Assembly (NCBI GenBank): GCA_965240325.2
Contig: OZ251225.1
Span: 4,049,910-4,113,909, forward strand
DNA: 64,000 nt
Source of the DNA: Rebecca billardiae RCC1528
Lineage: Eukaryota; Haptophyta
Reading direction: 5' to 3'
In this document: positions 20,601-28,533 of the stretch, in pieces
Position numbering within the stretch: the first letter of the stretch is position 1
How the letters are laid out: each line of letters opens with the position of its first letter
Notes under the pieces: generated by a model
Told to the model about the DNA's origin: nothing
What the model saw: only the letters and a program-made list of their open reading frames with translations
Databases searched by the model: none
Translations under genes and position numbers: made by a program

Positions 20601-22253
20601 ACGTGGCGTGATCTCCACGATCTGTACCTCAGCATTGACGTCTGCGGGCTCCAAGATTGCATGCGTGCCTTCCGCAAGACCTCGATGAACACGTACGGCC
20701 TCGATCCGGCGTACTGCATCTCCAACTCGCAGTTCGCGTGGAAGGCCATGCTCAAGCTCACAGGCGTGAGCCTCGAGAGCATCCCCACGAGCGACCTGTA
20801 CGAGCACGCCGAGTCCGGGCTCCGCGGAGGCATGTCGATGGCGCGCAACCGCATCGCACGCGCGAACCACCCGGATCTTCCTGAATATGATCCCGCCAAA
20901 GAATTCTCAGCAATCCACGACTTTGACGCCAACGCACTTTATGCCTCAGTGATGTCGTGGAAGCTGCCAACGGGTGGGTATACGGATGTCGATCCGGAGC
21001 GCTTCGATGTTAACGATCCGCGCTACGGCGGGCTCCCGACGCGACCGAATCAGCCGTGCGAGGAGTGGCAAGGCGATGTGGGGGCGCTCGTGACGGTGGA
21101 CATCGACTACCCTGACCGCTTGCACGACCTGCACAGCGACTACCCGTTACTCCCCGAGGTAATGGAAGTGCCCGACGAGATGCTCTCGCCTATGCAGCGG
21201 GGCAAGCGCGCCGTAAAGACCACCAAGCTGATTGCGCACCTTGGCTCCCGCAAACACTACACGCTCAACGTCACGATGCTCAAGTTTGCGCTGGCGCAGG
21301 GGCTCGAGCTCACCAAGGTGCATCGGGTCGTCGAGTTCGAGCAAAGCCCGTGGCTGCGCCCGTGGGTGGACCTCAACACGCGGCTGCGCAAGCAGGGCAA
21401 GAATCCTTTCGAGGAGGGGTATTTCAAGCTCATGGTGAACGCGTGCTTCGGCAAGACGATGGAGCGGATCTACCACCACACGCAAGCGCGATTCATTGAT
21501 AACCGAGCGGCATTCACTCGAGCCATGACGAGCCACCGGGCTCTCACCTACAAGCCGATCGCACCCGAGTTTGCGCTCGTGACGATGAGCAAGCGCGAGT
21601 ACGTGCGTGACAAGCCCATCTTCGTGGGCGCCTCGATCCTTGACTTTTCGAAGCTGTGGATGTACACGTTTTTGTATAATGTGGTCTACCCCACCTTCGG
21701 ACCGAAGAACGCCCGCCTGCTCGGGACTGACACCGACTCGCTCATCATGAATTTCCGGGCGCCCTCGCACGAGGCCTATTTGGAGAAAATGCTCAGCATC
21801 CGCGACGAATGGCTGGACATGAGCAAGTTTCCGGAGGGGCACCCGCTCTTCACGGACGCAAACCGCAAGACACCGGGCTTCTTCAAGGATGAGCTCGGCG
21901 ACAATTTGGCTATAGCAGTGGCCTTTGTGCGGGCGAAGACCTACTCGATCAAGACGCTCAAGAGCCTCGAGGACGAGCTTGAGGACGTCCACCGAGCCAA
22001 GGGTGCCCCCTCCCGCTGCGTGCAAAATAGCCTCACGCACGACGACTACGAGACGACGATTTTGGAGAGTTCGAGCGTCAGCGCGCAGTACCACGATCTG
22101 CAATATAAAAATCACAACATTGTTTTCAGTCGGCGCGTGAAGAAGGTGCTCGATTGGGTCGACGATAAGGGCTACCATCTCTCGGCCGAGCGCACAATCG
22201 CCCTCAATCACTGGCGCATCAGGGCCGGCGCCCTCGCAGCGGCGATGGACTAG
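17658..22253 (+). CDS. Protein-primed family B DNA polymerase (pPolB) with long N-terminal region
   Basis: 1531 aa, uninterrupted. Approximate residue positions: 1-430 unassigned, with a basic Arg/Pro patch near 135-155; 435-447 DNKCFLWASLMHF, the Cys-containing motif common in the N-terminal region of polinton-type polymerases; 568-592 a C2HC-type finger (CPIC...H...C); 641 Exo I DFEA; 777-797 an HNH-like DHCHCTGLYRGAAHSRCN; 811 Exo II FHNMSYD; ~990-1000 Exo III YLSIDVCG; ~1088-1100 polymerase motif A FDANALYASVM; 1257-1270 motif B KLMVNACFGKT; 1356-1364 motif C GTDTDSLIM. All catalytic motifs are present, so both polymerase and 3'-5' exonuclease should be active. It is expected to replicate the linear genome from TIR-bound protein primers. 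The N-terminal region could include the terminal protein, but I see no direct evidence for that. Confidence 0.95.
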   Translation: MMNVDELIRNARARLNERTPRIEIPITSRLGATAAARTNSIARAFQSPPGAPSSTPATGLRSTSRSLSQYTQEQLTRIRQFQDAFEGFGMSAPQVLAGMLYQDPWSGKRRKIPSNGRQLDALAERVASKISGPAPRTPRRRRTPARRAPDRDRAASLLQRFTRSQLANRLTDAQRTQLEVDRNLAMLSTSMQDRYFEFIDRKRFILPLKWILHENLGLLLEQQLNYTPSQHHLGAILQTINATIDARLQEIPYSRLSMHIRLESIFAHAKVTISKSTKNGKAVETSDFTWEADPFAATMHEVAQLKTREEIRLHARAFKNQNDQYNPTALNKGFYEFGVVTAGAKELDNSTARLVIDKGNPEDVQQVKTKVAEILALVTSTSNPQYSARRFVGLLSFDVDTYPINAVRQQGSSYVKLPQKFGGGSKGLINPENKTDNKCFLWASLMHFANADGAKKQERTSTLKRYESMITWPEEVKFPFDCTDIPRLEEANPTLTWNVFSLEQVKRSSEDHHEHPEDTDEFKYPIVPIHTTTPEKYRERTLINILAYEDHYVFVKDLDRLLSERAHNCAHCPICTRRFRTKAIRDQHTAQCNANWRHLFQPWTLDEIKSQARTPQELKRTETDITYSQDTSVVWKPVVAVADFEAVNTQVNGETHQKAQSVSLKFDFQDGMDAPDMDCSFMGPDAGVRFLHALLDATPKIRDACSRYKDDFSKVTAADREHFEASETCHFCGEAAFASSAEIARAEAEYELKSKLAPEEKDELKRALEEVRAKRKVLDHCHCTGLYRGAAHSRCNLKHGTPSLISSIPVYFHNMSYDSQLIMQALSDVSVQARIKEHKVRMNAMVINSERFKTLEIGAFRILDSMTFLGGSLAESLKNLPSEDKHSLRRAANEHAERFGKDPDAVFEAFKHKQVFPYEFDWHQHLDEPISADPQFFGSKLSEGYGKTDEELEERLEAEQKELEESLPERMSRLQEATGIITWRDLHDLYLSIDVCGLQDCMRAFRKTSMNTYGLDPAYCISNSQFAWKAMLKLTGVSLESIPTSDLYEHAESGLRGGMSMARNRIARANHPDLPEYDPAKEFSAIHDFDANALYASVMSWKLPTGGYTDVDPERFDVNDPRYGGLPTRPNQPCEEWQGDVGALVTVDIDYPDRLHDLHSDYPLLPEVMEVPDEMLSPMQRGKRAVKTTKLIAHLGSRKHYTLNVTMLKFALAQGLELTKVHRVVEFEQSPWLRPWVDLNTRLRKQGKNPFEEGYFKLMVNACFGKTMERIYHHTQARFIDNRAAFTRAMTSHRALTYKPIAPEFALVTMSKREYVRDKPIFVGASILDFSKLWMYTFLYNVVYPTFGPKNARLLGTDTDSLIMNFRAPSHEAYLEKMLSIRDEWLDMSKFPEGHPLFTDANRKTPGFFKDELGDNLAIAVAFVRAKTYSIKTLKSLEDELEDVHRAKGAPSRCVQNSLTHDDYETTILESSSVSAQYHDLQYKNHNIVFSRRVKKVLDWVDDKGYHLSAERTIALNHWRIRAGALAAAMD

Positions 22254-22303
22254 TTAGCGCGTTTTTCTCAGCTCAAATAATTTTCTCACGCACTAGTATT
22301 AAA

Positions 22304-22813
22304 ATGGCCCCCTGCGATTTTGACGTTTCCGCTCGCCACGATTGTCGCTGCCGCGATTGCCGCGATTGCCGCGATTGCCGCGAGATGCGCACCGAGTTCG
22401 AGAGCCTCAAGGAGCGCGTGGTGGCTCTCGAGCGTGTCGTCGTCGCCAAGCCGCCCAAGCCGAGCGCGCGCCCCGGGTCGCTCACGGTGACATCAATAAC
22501 CGCCATTGAGAGTCACTTTGGCGGCATCGAAGTGGTCGACGCCAAGTTCTTCAACGAGCACTGCATCGTGGGTAGACTCAGCGAGCCCTTCGTGGAGGGT
22601 CACACTGTACCGCAATCGTTCAAAATTACCCGCAAAATTGTCGCTATCAGCGAGGCGTACGGCGAGCCGGGTCGGGCGCCGATCTCTCAGTCGGCTACGC
22701 CCGCAAGCCTTCGGGACGTGTTGTGGCCGCGCTCGTGGTCACGTCAGCGAGGCGGAGCTTCGCCAAGCGCGCCAAGCGCGCCGATGTTTGCAGATTCTGA
22801 TGGTGAGGACTGA
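22304..22813 (+). CDS. PLV orphan, 169 aa, Cys-rich N-terminus and short coiled coil
   Basis: Starts MAPCDFDVSARHDCRC, followed by three near-identical RDC tripeptides (CRDCRDCRDCRE) and a heptad-like EFESLKERVVALERVVV. The middle ~60 residues look like a beta-rich domain (GGIEVVDAKFFNEHCIVGRL). The C-terminus is Ser/Pro-rich and acidic. No family recognised. It lies 50 bp after the polymerase on the same strand, with an AT-rich leader (TAGTATTAAAATGG) before its start. The Asp-Cys repeats come from a 9-bp nucleotide repeat (CGATTGCCG), so copy number may vary between relatives. Confidence 0.7.
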   Translation: MAPCDFDVSARHDCRCRDCRDCRDCREMRTEFESLKERVVALERVVVAKPPKPSARPGSLTVTSITAIESHFGGIEVVDAKFFNEHCIVGRLSEPFVEGHTVPQSFKITRKIVAISEAYGEPGRAPISQSATPASLRDVLWPRSWSRQRGGASPSAPSAPMFADSDGED

Positions 22814-22919
22814 CTGGTCTGAGCACCACGCCATCGCACAATGTAGAAGGATCAAAAACACTCGAAGGTGCTCGCTCGGAGCGCTTCCGAGATTTTGGCG
22901 GCATGATACTATTTCGATA

Positions 22920-23570
22920 CTATTTTGATGGGTTCTTTTTGCGAGCGGACGACCGCACTGATGGCCGCAGTAACCGGATACCCTCGCTGCGGATACCGGT
23001 GATAGGGCCCGTGAATCGCGCGGTGATGACCTGCGCACGGCGATTGGCGTTCGCACGCGTGGTCACGTTCGCGCCGGCGGGGATGACATTGTTTTGCTCG
23101 ACGTCTGGGTCGCGCCCGCCTTGGCGCACGACCTTCCCAGCCTTGTCAAACACGTACCATTTTCCGTCGACGGCCCGGCGCGCGCGCGCCAGTAACCGGG
23201 CGACGTTCTCCTCGAGCATTGCCGGATTTGAAATTTGGCGCCACTCTTTATCGAGCGGCGGCTTGACGAATCCAAAACCGGGGTTTGTGAGCGCGAGCAG
23301 ACGCTTCTCTGCAGGAAAGACCAAATTCGGAGAGACGACCAAAAACCCGACTAACCTGAACGAATTACCGGGTTTGGCGTAGGGCATCATATGGCGATAG
23401 CCTTTAAAGGTTCGACTCACGATATTAGCGGTGAGCCCCATTTTGAACAAACGACCGCTCGTATCCCACCCCGGGGCGATTACATATAGGCCCGCCGCCG
23501 GCTTTCCTCCCGGGGCGCGCTTGAGCAAATTGGCGTTTTTCATGGCCTTTTGGAACTGCGATGATTGCAT
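22920..23570 (-). CDS. GIY-YIG-like (T5orf172/MUG113-type) nuclease, PLV
   Basis: 216 aa. The N-terminal ~95 residues fit the GIY-YIG fold: GLYVIAP at 27-33 (GIY position), LFKMGLT at 41-47 (YIG position, with Phe-Lys-Met-Gly as in T5orf172-type domains), an Arg at 53 in SRTFKGYR, then FRLVGFLVV and the Glu at 88 in PAEKRLL that would bind metal. The C-terminal half is basic and ends in KKNPSK, consistent with DNA binding. Single-strand or structure-specific cleavage is known for the fold; its role here (resolution, homing or integration) is unknown. It is on the opposite strand to the polymerase and directly downstream of the DUF5754-like gene (15-bp gap), so the two probably form one unit. 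Confidence 0.65.
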   Translation of the reverse strand: MQSSQFQKAMKNANLLKRAPGGKPAAGLYVIAPGWDTSGRLFKMGLTANIVSRTFKGYRHMMPYAKPGNSFRLVGFLVVSPNLVFPAEKRLLALTNPGFGFVKPPLDKEWRQISNPAMLEENVARLLARARRAVDGKWYVFDKAGKVVRQGGRDPDVEQNNVIPAGANVTTRANANRRAQVITARFTGPITGIRSEGIRLLRPSVRSSARKKNPSK

Positions 23571-23585
23571 GACCCTTTAGCCTTT

Positions 23586-23858
23586 TTAGCTAATTGTTAC
23601 TCCGATTTTACTCACATTCGTAGCGAGTGACTTGGAGTCGCCCCACAGCAAGTGGCGGCTGTAATAGATGCCAGACTCGGGGTCGTCCCAGCCCTTATCG
23701 TGGCGATGGCGAGCGATCCACGCCGTTTTCTTCGCAGGGTCGCCATGATCGATGTACGTCGACCCGCCACGCGCGCCAAAGTGGAGCGTCCGACCACCCG
23801 GCGAAGTCAGCATGAACCTCTTGTCTTTGCGCGTAGATCGATGTAGGCGGCGAATCAT
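23586..23858 (-). CDS. Small DUF5754-like protein (90 aa), PLV
   Basis: Pattern visible: LHFGARGGSTYIDHGDPAKK, then WIARHRHDKGW and an ending HLLWGDSKSLATNVSKIG. This order (FGA...D...RH...W...LLW...S) is that of a small uncharacterised family widespread in PLVs and large algal viruses, which I know as DUF5754. No catalytic motif is known to me. It lies upstream of the GIY-YIG-like gene on the same strand and is divergent from the LamG protein (32-bp gap). The start was chosen as the first Met, which leaves a short basic N-terminus. Confidence 0.7.
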   Translation of the reverse strand: MIRRLHRSTRKDKRFMLTSPGGRTLHFGARGGSTYIDHGDPAKKTAWIARHRHDKGWDDPESGIYYSRHLLWGDSKSLATNVSKIGVTIS

Positions 23859-23890
23859 ATCTCATGCCTTATTAAAGAGGTCCTTATTAA
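23859..23890. promoter_or_regulatory. Divergent promoter region with CCTTATTAAA repeats
   Basis: CCTTATTAAA(G/T) occurs twice within the 32 bp between the divergent DUF5754-like gene and the LamG gene. The short gap implies that this segment serves one or both genes. Function inferred. Confidence 0.4.
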
Positions 23891-26041
23891 ATGTCGTCGA
23901 TTTTCGGCGACTCATCGAGCACCTCCGCGGCCATCGACGGATCCGTCCAGACGGGCGCTGGCGCTGCGGCGTGGTCCGGCGTCGTGCGCACCACCATGAC
24001 CGGTGAAGGCAGCCTGTCGGCGACCTTTGATCCGGCATTGCCTGCCGGTGAATTGACGCTGCGCTTGGCGGGCGATCGCGATGCTTTCAAAGTGACCAGC
24101 GCAACCCTGACGCCGACGACCCTGAGCGTCACGTGGACTCGCCAATATCACGATGAAGTCAACCGCGGGTTCGATGACGAAACCCATCCGTACTTTGATG
24201 TGCTCCTCGACGGCCACGCAATCACGAGCTTTCCAATTAGCGGGCGGGGCGTGTACTCGCTCGACGGGGCCGTCGTCAATGGTGTCGTGACGCAAAGCTA
24301 TTTTCAAGAGCCGCTCGTGAATTTCCCGCTAAATGCTGATTTGCTGGACACGGCCGACCGGGGGCTCTCCTTGGCTCTGGTCGGGACCACCGCGTTCGGT
24401 AATGAGGCCGTCGAGGCCGCCGCAGATGGGGTGACGCTCACCGTAGATCACCCGGGCCACCACGACGGGAATTTGACCGTGTGCTGCTACTTGAGGGGCC
24501 CACCGGCGCTGGGCACTTCCTACGTGCGCCAGGGTAGCGCGATCGCCTTCGCCGAGTGCCGCCTCGAAGCCCCGACCGCAAATACCATGTGCGAGACCTC
24601 GCTCGAATTTACGTCGGCGTCCAACCAGCTCGACGAGGACAACCGTGACCAGTGGAAGTACGTGGCGCTCGTACAAGATGAGGCAAACACCCAAATATTC
24701 GTCGACCATACATTGGTGCACACCCGCAGCTTGGCAGGAGAGAAGCGGCTTTCACTATTTTACCCCACCAAAATCGGCCTCGCCCAATACGGCGCTGCTG
24801 CGCACCTCGGAGTCTGGCCGCGCGCGCTGGATGCGTCGGAGCGGTTGGCCCACGCCGAGTCGTGGCGGGGTGTTGTCGTGAAAAGAACGTGGCTGCTCGA
24901 TGGGGATTTGCTAGAGGTCGATGGAGCCGCCGCCGCGCTGCAGCCCACGGCCGGCGATTACGTGATGACAAGTGGCTATCTCGAGATGCAAAGTACTAGC
25001 ACGCTGCACCTGGGCCTCAACGAGATGCCCGACATGCTCGGCGGCGACCGGTTCTCGCTGGCGGCATGGGTGTACCGCCCGAACGATCAAGATAGCGTGC
25101 GCATGTGGCTCCTCGAGGATGGCGTCACCGATTTCACGTTCGAAATCATCGCTGGCCAGCTGCGCTCGGAGCTCGGCGCGACAGCGTTCCAGGACTTGGC
25201 AGGGCCGGCACACGGCGGATGGCACCACGTTGCGCAAACGGTGGATGGCACAGTCTCCAAAATATATATCGATGGCGTGCTCGTGAGTACTGCTGCGCTG
25301 CCGGCCACTTTTACCCCGCTGCTCAGCATCATTGGACACCGTTTTGCCACCATGCCCGCAGGCGTGCGCCTCTACGCGATGTCGATCGCGCGCGGTATCA
25401 TCCACGTGCCGACGGTGATGAATCTGTACTCACCGATGCAAGGTCTAGATCCATTTGCCAGCTGGCCGATGACGGCGAATTTGACCGACGATGTGGGTAG
25501 CTATGCCTTTACGGTGTCGACTGGGACCGCAACGCACACGAATGGCTATGCGGACCTCAGTAGCGGTCTGGTGATGACTGCACCGGTGCCGACTCAGACG
25601 ATGACGGCTTTCGCCTTCTCGGCGTGGGTGTACGTGGATGACGTGTCGGGCAGCTTCAAGCTCGAATGGCGTAATGCAGGCTCGAAGGTCGTGCATTTCT
25701 ACTTGTACAGAAATGGTGTGGGCAACACCGCATTCGGCTTCGACATTACAGGGCAGTCTGGAAACTTGTATGATCGCGTGGATGTGCTGCCGCTGAACAC
25801 CTGGTACCACATCGCATGGACGTACACAGTCGGAGGGAACATGGAGGCCTGGTTGAATAAGGTGTCGCTCGGCGCGGAGGCCATGAGCGCCACCGCCGTG
25901 GGCGACGTCAACGAAATTTACGTGAGCACGCCCCCAAGTGGCGGGCCGTTCAAGTGCGCGGCCGTGCGCTTCTATACTGACGGTGCGCTCACCCAGACCG
26001 ACGTAGATAGCGACTATGACCTCTTCACGCCGCCGCCATAG
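23891..26041 (+). CDS. LamG-like (concanavalin A-fold) three-module protein, probable virion spike or fibre, PLV
   Basis: 716 aa, no introns, no obvious signal peptide or membrane segment. After a ~120-residue N-terminal region come three LamG-like modules at roughly residues 130-300, 350-510 and 530-705. Diagnostic strands are YVALVQDEANTQIFVDHTLV and LGVWPRALDASERLAHAE in module 1, WHHVAQTVDGTVSKIYIDGV in module 2, and WYHIAWTYTVGGNMEAWLN in module 3. The family binds glycans. In a capsid-encoding element the likely role is host-surface attachment, which is inference. Base composition is the least GC-rich in the provirus. The lipase-like gene follows after 41 bp on the same strand. Confidence 0.7.
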   Translation: MSSIFGDSSSTSAAIDGSVQTGAGAAAWSGVVRTTMTGEGSLSATFDPALPAGELTLRLAGDRDAFKVTSATLTPTTLSVTWTRQYHDEVNRGFDDETHPYFDVLLDGHAITSFPISGRGVYSLDGAVVNGVVTQSYFQEPLVNFPLNADLLDTADRGLSLALVGTTAFGNEAVEAAADGVTLTVDHPGHHDGNLTVCCYLRGPPALGTSYVRQGSAIAFAECRLEAPTANTMCETSLEFTSASNQLDEDNRDQWKYVALVQDEANTQIFVDHTLVHTRSLAGEKRLSLFYPTKIGLAQYGAAAHLGVWPRALDASERLAHAESWRGVVVKRTWLLDGDLLEVDGAAAALQPTAGDYVMTSGYLEMQSTSTLHLGLNEMPDMLGGDRFSLAAWVYRPNDQDSVRMWLLEDGVTDFTFEIIAGQLRSELGATAFQDLAGPAHGGWHHVAQTVDGTVSKIYIDGVLVSTAALPATFTPLLSIIGHRFATMPAGVRLYAMSIARGIIHVPTVMNLYSPMQGLDPFASWPMTANLTDDVGSYAFTVSTGTATHTNGYADLSSGLVMTAPVPTQTMTAFAFSAWVYVDDVSGSFKLEWRNAGSKVVHFYLYRNGVGNTAFGFDITGQSGNLYDRVDVLPLNTWYHIAWTYTVGGNMEAWLNKVSLGAEAMSATAVGDVNEIYVSTPPSGGPFKCAAVRFYTDGALTQTDVDSDYDLFTPPP

Positions 26042-26082
26042 ACAGTCCCATAGAGCCAAAAATCAGTGGTACCGGTACCATA

Positions 26083-26727
26083 ATGATGCGAGCCGTACCC
26101 ACTGTATCAACCGCCGAAGGCGAAGCGCGCGTCGCGAAAGCGGCCTGGGACGCCGGCGCTACGCTCGCCCGAGATCGCAAGTTCCTCATCGAGGCAAGCT
26201 ATATGAGCAAGGCGGCAGCCCGACCGCACCTAGCCAAGCGCGGGTACCGACTTGATGAGCGCCTGTCGGATGAAGCGGACAAAGTAGCCGTGCACATCGC
26301 GAGCGGTCGGCCCGTCGTACTTTTCCGAGGCTCGGCGTCATTCGCCGACTGGGCCGTGTCGGACGTCCTGATCGCGCTGGGATTGAGCGCCAAGGACCCA
26401 CGCCACGCGCGCGCGCGCAAGCTGGTGGAGATCGTCAAGCGCAAATACGGGCAGTCCACCGCTGCGGTGGGGCACTCTCTGGGTGGGCACCTCGCGGAAG
26501 AAAGCGGCGCCTCGCAGATTCACACGTCACAAAAAGCGGCCGGCCTAAAAGATATCGGAAAGACTTTGCCGAAAAGCCAATTCGATACCCGCTCGCCGGG
26601 CGATATAGTGAGCGCGCTGTCGGTTACGCAGCGCGGTGGGCGCCGGCAGACCCTCGGGCGTGCCAGCTTTGTGGACGCTCTACATAGTCCAGCGTTGTTC
26701 GCTTTGAATCAGCACCGCGCTCGATAA
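26083..26727 (+). CDS. Class 3 lipase-like alpha/beta hydrolase, PLV
   Basis: 214 aa. It has the lipase class 3 signatures: VVLFRGSASFADWAVSD (the FRGT-type oxyanion strand, residues 78-93) and the nucleophile elbow GHSLGG at 130-135 (Ser132). SPGDIVSAL follows, where the Asp fits the catalytic acid, and a His near the C-terminus is available. The family hydrolyses glycerolipids. A virion-associated lipase could breach a host membrane, as proposed for phospholipase domains in other small viruses; that role is inferred. It is shorter than cellular class 3 lipases. The start is preceded by a GGTACCGGTACC palindrome. It is probably co-transcribed with the LamG gene and convergent with the 97-aa gene. 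Confidence 0.75.
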   Translation: MMRAVPTVSTAEGEARVAKAAWDAGATLARDRKFLIEASYMSKAAARPHLAKRGYRLDERLSDEADKVAVHIASGRPVVLFRGSASFADWAVSDVLIALGLSAKDPRHARARKLVEIVKRKYGQSTAAVGHSLGGHLAEESGASQIHTSQKAAGLKDIGKTLPKSQFDTRSPGDIVSALSVTQRGGRRQTLGRASFVDALHSPALFALNQHRAR

Positions 26728-26866
26728 TCCGCGCTCGGTAATTCTGAGCGCTCGGTAATTCTTAGCGCTCGGTAATTCTGAGCGCTCGGTAATTCTGAGC
26801 GCTCGGTAATTCGCGCTGAGTAATTCTTAGCGCTCGGTAATTCGCGCTCGGTAATTCTTAGCGCAA
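26728..26866. repeat. ~20-bp tandem repeats (GCGCTCGGTAATTCT)n at a convergent gene junction
   Basis: Seven to eight degenerate units of GCGCTCGGTAATTCT(T/G)A between the lipase-like stop (plus strand) and the 97-aa gene stop (minus strand). The last unit overlaps the 3' end of the minus-strand gene. The words TAATTC and AGCGCT give local dyad symmetry. Could act as a transcription end, a replication or packaging element, or be neutral. Confidence 0.8.
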
Positions 26867-27151
26867 GTAACGATCCGCCCGGCTGGCGGCCGCGTCCGCG
26901 CGTCCGGCGATCTGGCGCCCGCGATTCACCGCTCGCCGCGCGGCTCCAGTGTAGGGGCTGGCGACGTCGCCGAGGCCATCCGTGCGGTCTATTTCATTCA
27001 AAAATTGGTTTACGTCGCCGCCGATTTTGTCGACGCACGGCTTCAGGTGGTGCGCCGCCGAGCTGATGGGGCGGCCGAGTCGACGCGCTGTGTTTGCCAG
27101 CCCGCCGAGCCGACCGCGAATGCCTCGCGTGAGCCTGCCAAGAAATGACAT
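26858..27151 (-). CDS. Small basic PLV protein, 97 aa
   Basis: Starts MSFLGRLTRGIRGRLGGLA, an amphipathic Arg/Gly/Leu helix. A mixed middle (KPCVDKIGGDVNQFLNEID) and a basic Ala/Arg-rich tail (RRAVNRGRQIAGRADAAA) follow. The overall charge is strongly positive. It sits just downstream of the major capsid gene on the same strand with a 32-bp gap, so a virion-internal, DNA-condensing or membrane-active role is plausible. No family recognised. The end of the gene runs into the tandem repeat. Confidence 0.65.
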   Translation of the reverse strand: MSFLGRLTRGIRGRLGGLANTARRLGRPISSAAHHLKPCVDKIGGDVNQFLNEIDRTDGLGDVASPYTGAARRAVNRGRQIAGRADAAASRADRYLR

Positions 27152-27183
27152 ATCGGTGTATAATTATCATATTTTTTTATTTT

Positions 27184-28497
27184 TTACACGGCGAACTGGA
27201 GCTGGTTCTGCGCGACCTCCATCATGACGTCGTGCAGCGCCCAGGCATGCCACGTGAACGGCGCACCGTGGTTGCTATCGGCCTCGAAAATGGCGTGCTC
27301 CGTGTCCAGACGGCGACCGTCGAAGAGAATGTCGGACTGCGAGAATGCCGACGTGTTGAATGCGATGGCAAAAGCTGAGTTCGCGAAGCGCGCGCCATTC
27401 ACCTTGGAAGCGTAGTCGGCGACGCCAAGTGCGTTGAACGCCCGCACGAGCTCCGCGCGCGTCTCGGCAGCGCCATTCGTCGCGCTGACCGGCTGGTCTG
27501 GCACGAGCGTCGAGCCAATGCGCAGCTGCCACTTGGAGATGGCCGCGCGAGTGCGCAGCGTGACATCGCCCGCGTAAGCATTGCTGTTCGCATCCGGATA
27601 GGCGGCGATGATAATCGTGTTGACGCTCGCGAGGCGGAAGGGCAGCTGCCAGCTCGTCGCGGTGTTGGGCGATACTGAGTGCTGCGCGTGGAGGTAGCTC
27701 ATCGACGGAACGTAGAGGTGGTCGAGGCTGCGCGCAATCTTGGTGTAGGCCGAATCCGAGAGCAGCACCGTGCCCAGCTGCATCTTGACGTCCTGGATCG
27801 ATGGCATGGCCCCGGGATCAATCGTGTAGACGCCCCAGTCCTTCGTCTGAGCGAGGTGAATGTCCACGCGGAGGCCTTGGTGCAGCTCGGAGATGGGGAT
27901 GGCCTTGCCGCAGAGCGCACCGAACACGTACACAAGCGGGAGGCACACAGTGAGCAAAGCGCCATTCGCGATGACCGCACCCTTAGGCACGTTGAGAGCA
28001 TTGTTGATCGTCGCCTGCGACAGAGTCGCGGCGGTTACATCATAATCGGCGCTGCCGAGCATCGAGGCAGTGGAGAAGCACGACGAAGGCCCCGACTGGA
28101 AATCCAGCAGGAGATTGTGCAGCAGGCCCGCCTTGCCCGCCGAGGCGATCATCTGAGAGCCGTGATAGGCGTCGATGCGCTCGATGAGGCTGTAAGCGCT
28201 CTGCGAGAGAGTCAGAGAGGTGCCAGAGGTGTTGTTAATCGTGAATTGAACGACGCTTTGACTGGGATCCATCATAGCGCCTGGTGTGCCCGTAGGCAGA
28301 TCGAACTGCACCACCTGCCCCGGAGAGAATGTCGACGCCGGTCCGGCATAGACGGTCGTGCGCTTGTACGTGGCACCGACGGCCACGGGCTTGGGGTTGG
28401 CAAAGTCATAATACATCGGTGCCGTCTCCTCCTGCTCAAGCACCATCGCCTCGTCCGCGCGAATGTCGTTCTTCATGTACCGCCCGGCGTACGCCAT
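27184..28497 (-). CDS. PLV major capsid protein (double jelly-roll)
   Basis: 437 aa, intact. Starts MAYAGRYMKNDIRADEAM. Beta-rich throughout, with few charged runs. The pattern FSPGQVVQFDLPTG, then VVQFTINNTSGTSLTLSQSA, YSLIERIDAYHGSQMIASAG and later SWQLPFRLASVNTIIIAAYP matches the PLV/polinton-type capsid proteins I know. Those form pseudo-hexameric trimers in icosahedral capsids. The C-terminus ends in an alternating hydrophobic strand (QNQLQFAV). It lies between the penton-like protein gene upstream and the small basic protein gene downstream, all on the minus strand. An A-rich run and CACACACATAA precede its start. Confidence 0.85.
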   Translation of the reverse strand: MAYAGRYMKNDIRADEAMVLEQEETAPMYYDFANPKPVAVGATYKRTTVYAGPASTFSPGQVVQFDLPTGTPGAMMDPSQSVVQFTINNTSGTSLTLSQSAYSLIERIDAYHGSQMIASAGKAGLLHNLLLDFQSGPSSCFSTASMLGSADYDVTAATLSQATINNALNVPKGAVIANGALLTVCLPLVYVFGALCGKAIPISELHQGLRVDIHLAQTKDWGVYTIDPGAMPSIQDVKMQLGTVLLSDSAYTKIARSLDHLYVPSMSYLHAQHSVSPNTATSWQLPFRLASVNTIIIAAYPDANSNAYAGDVTLRTRAAISKWQLRIGSTLVPDQPVSATNGAAETRAELVRAFNALGVADYASKVNGARFANSAFAIAFNTSAFSQSDILFDGRRLDTEHAIFEADSNHGAPFTWHAWALHDVMMEVAQNQLQFAV

Positions 28498-28533
28498 TTA
28501 TGTGTGTGTGTTTGGCTCCGACATTTTTTTTTT

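Noticed and set aside
26728-26866. CRISPR-like array in the provirus
   Set aside because: Tandem repeat units without spacers between them and no cas genes.
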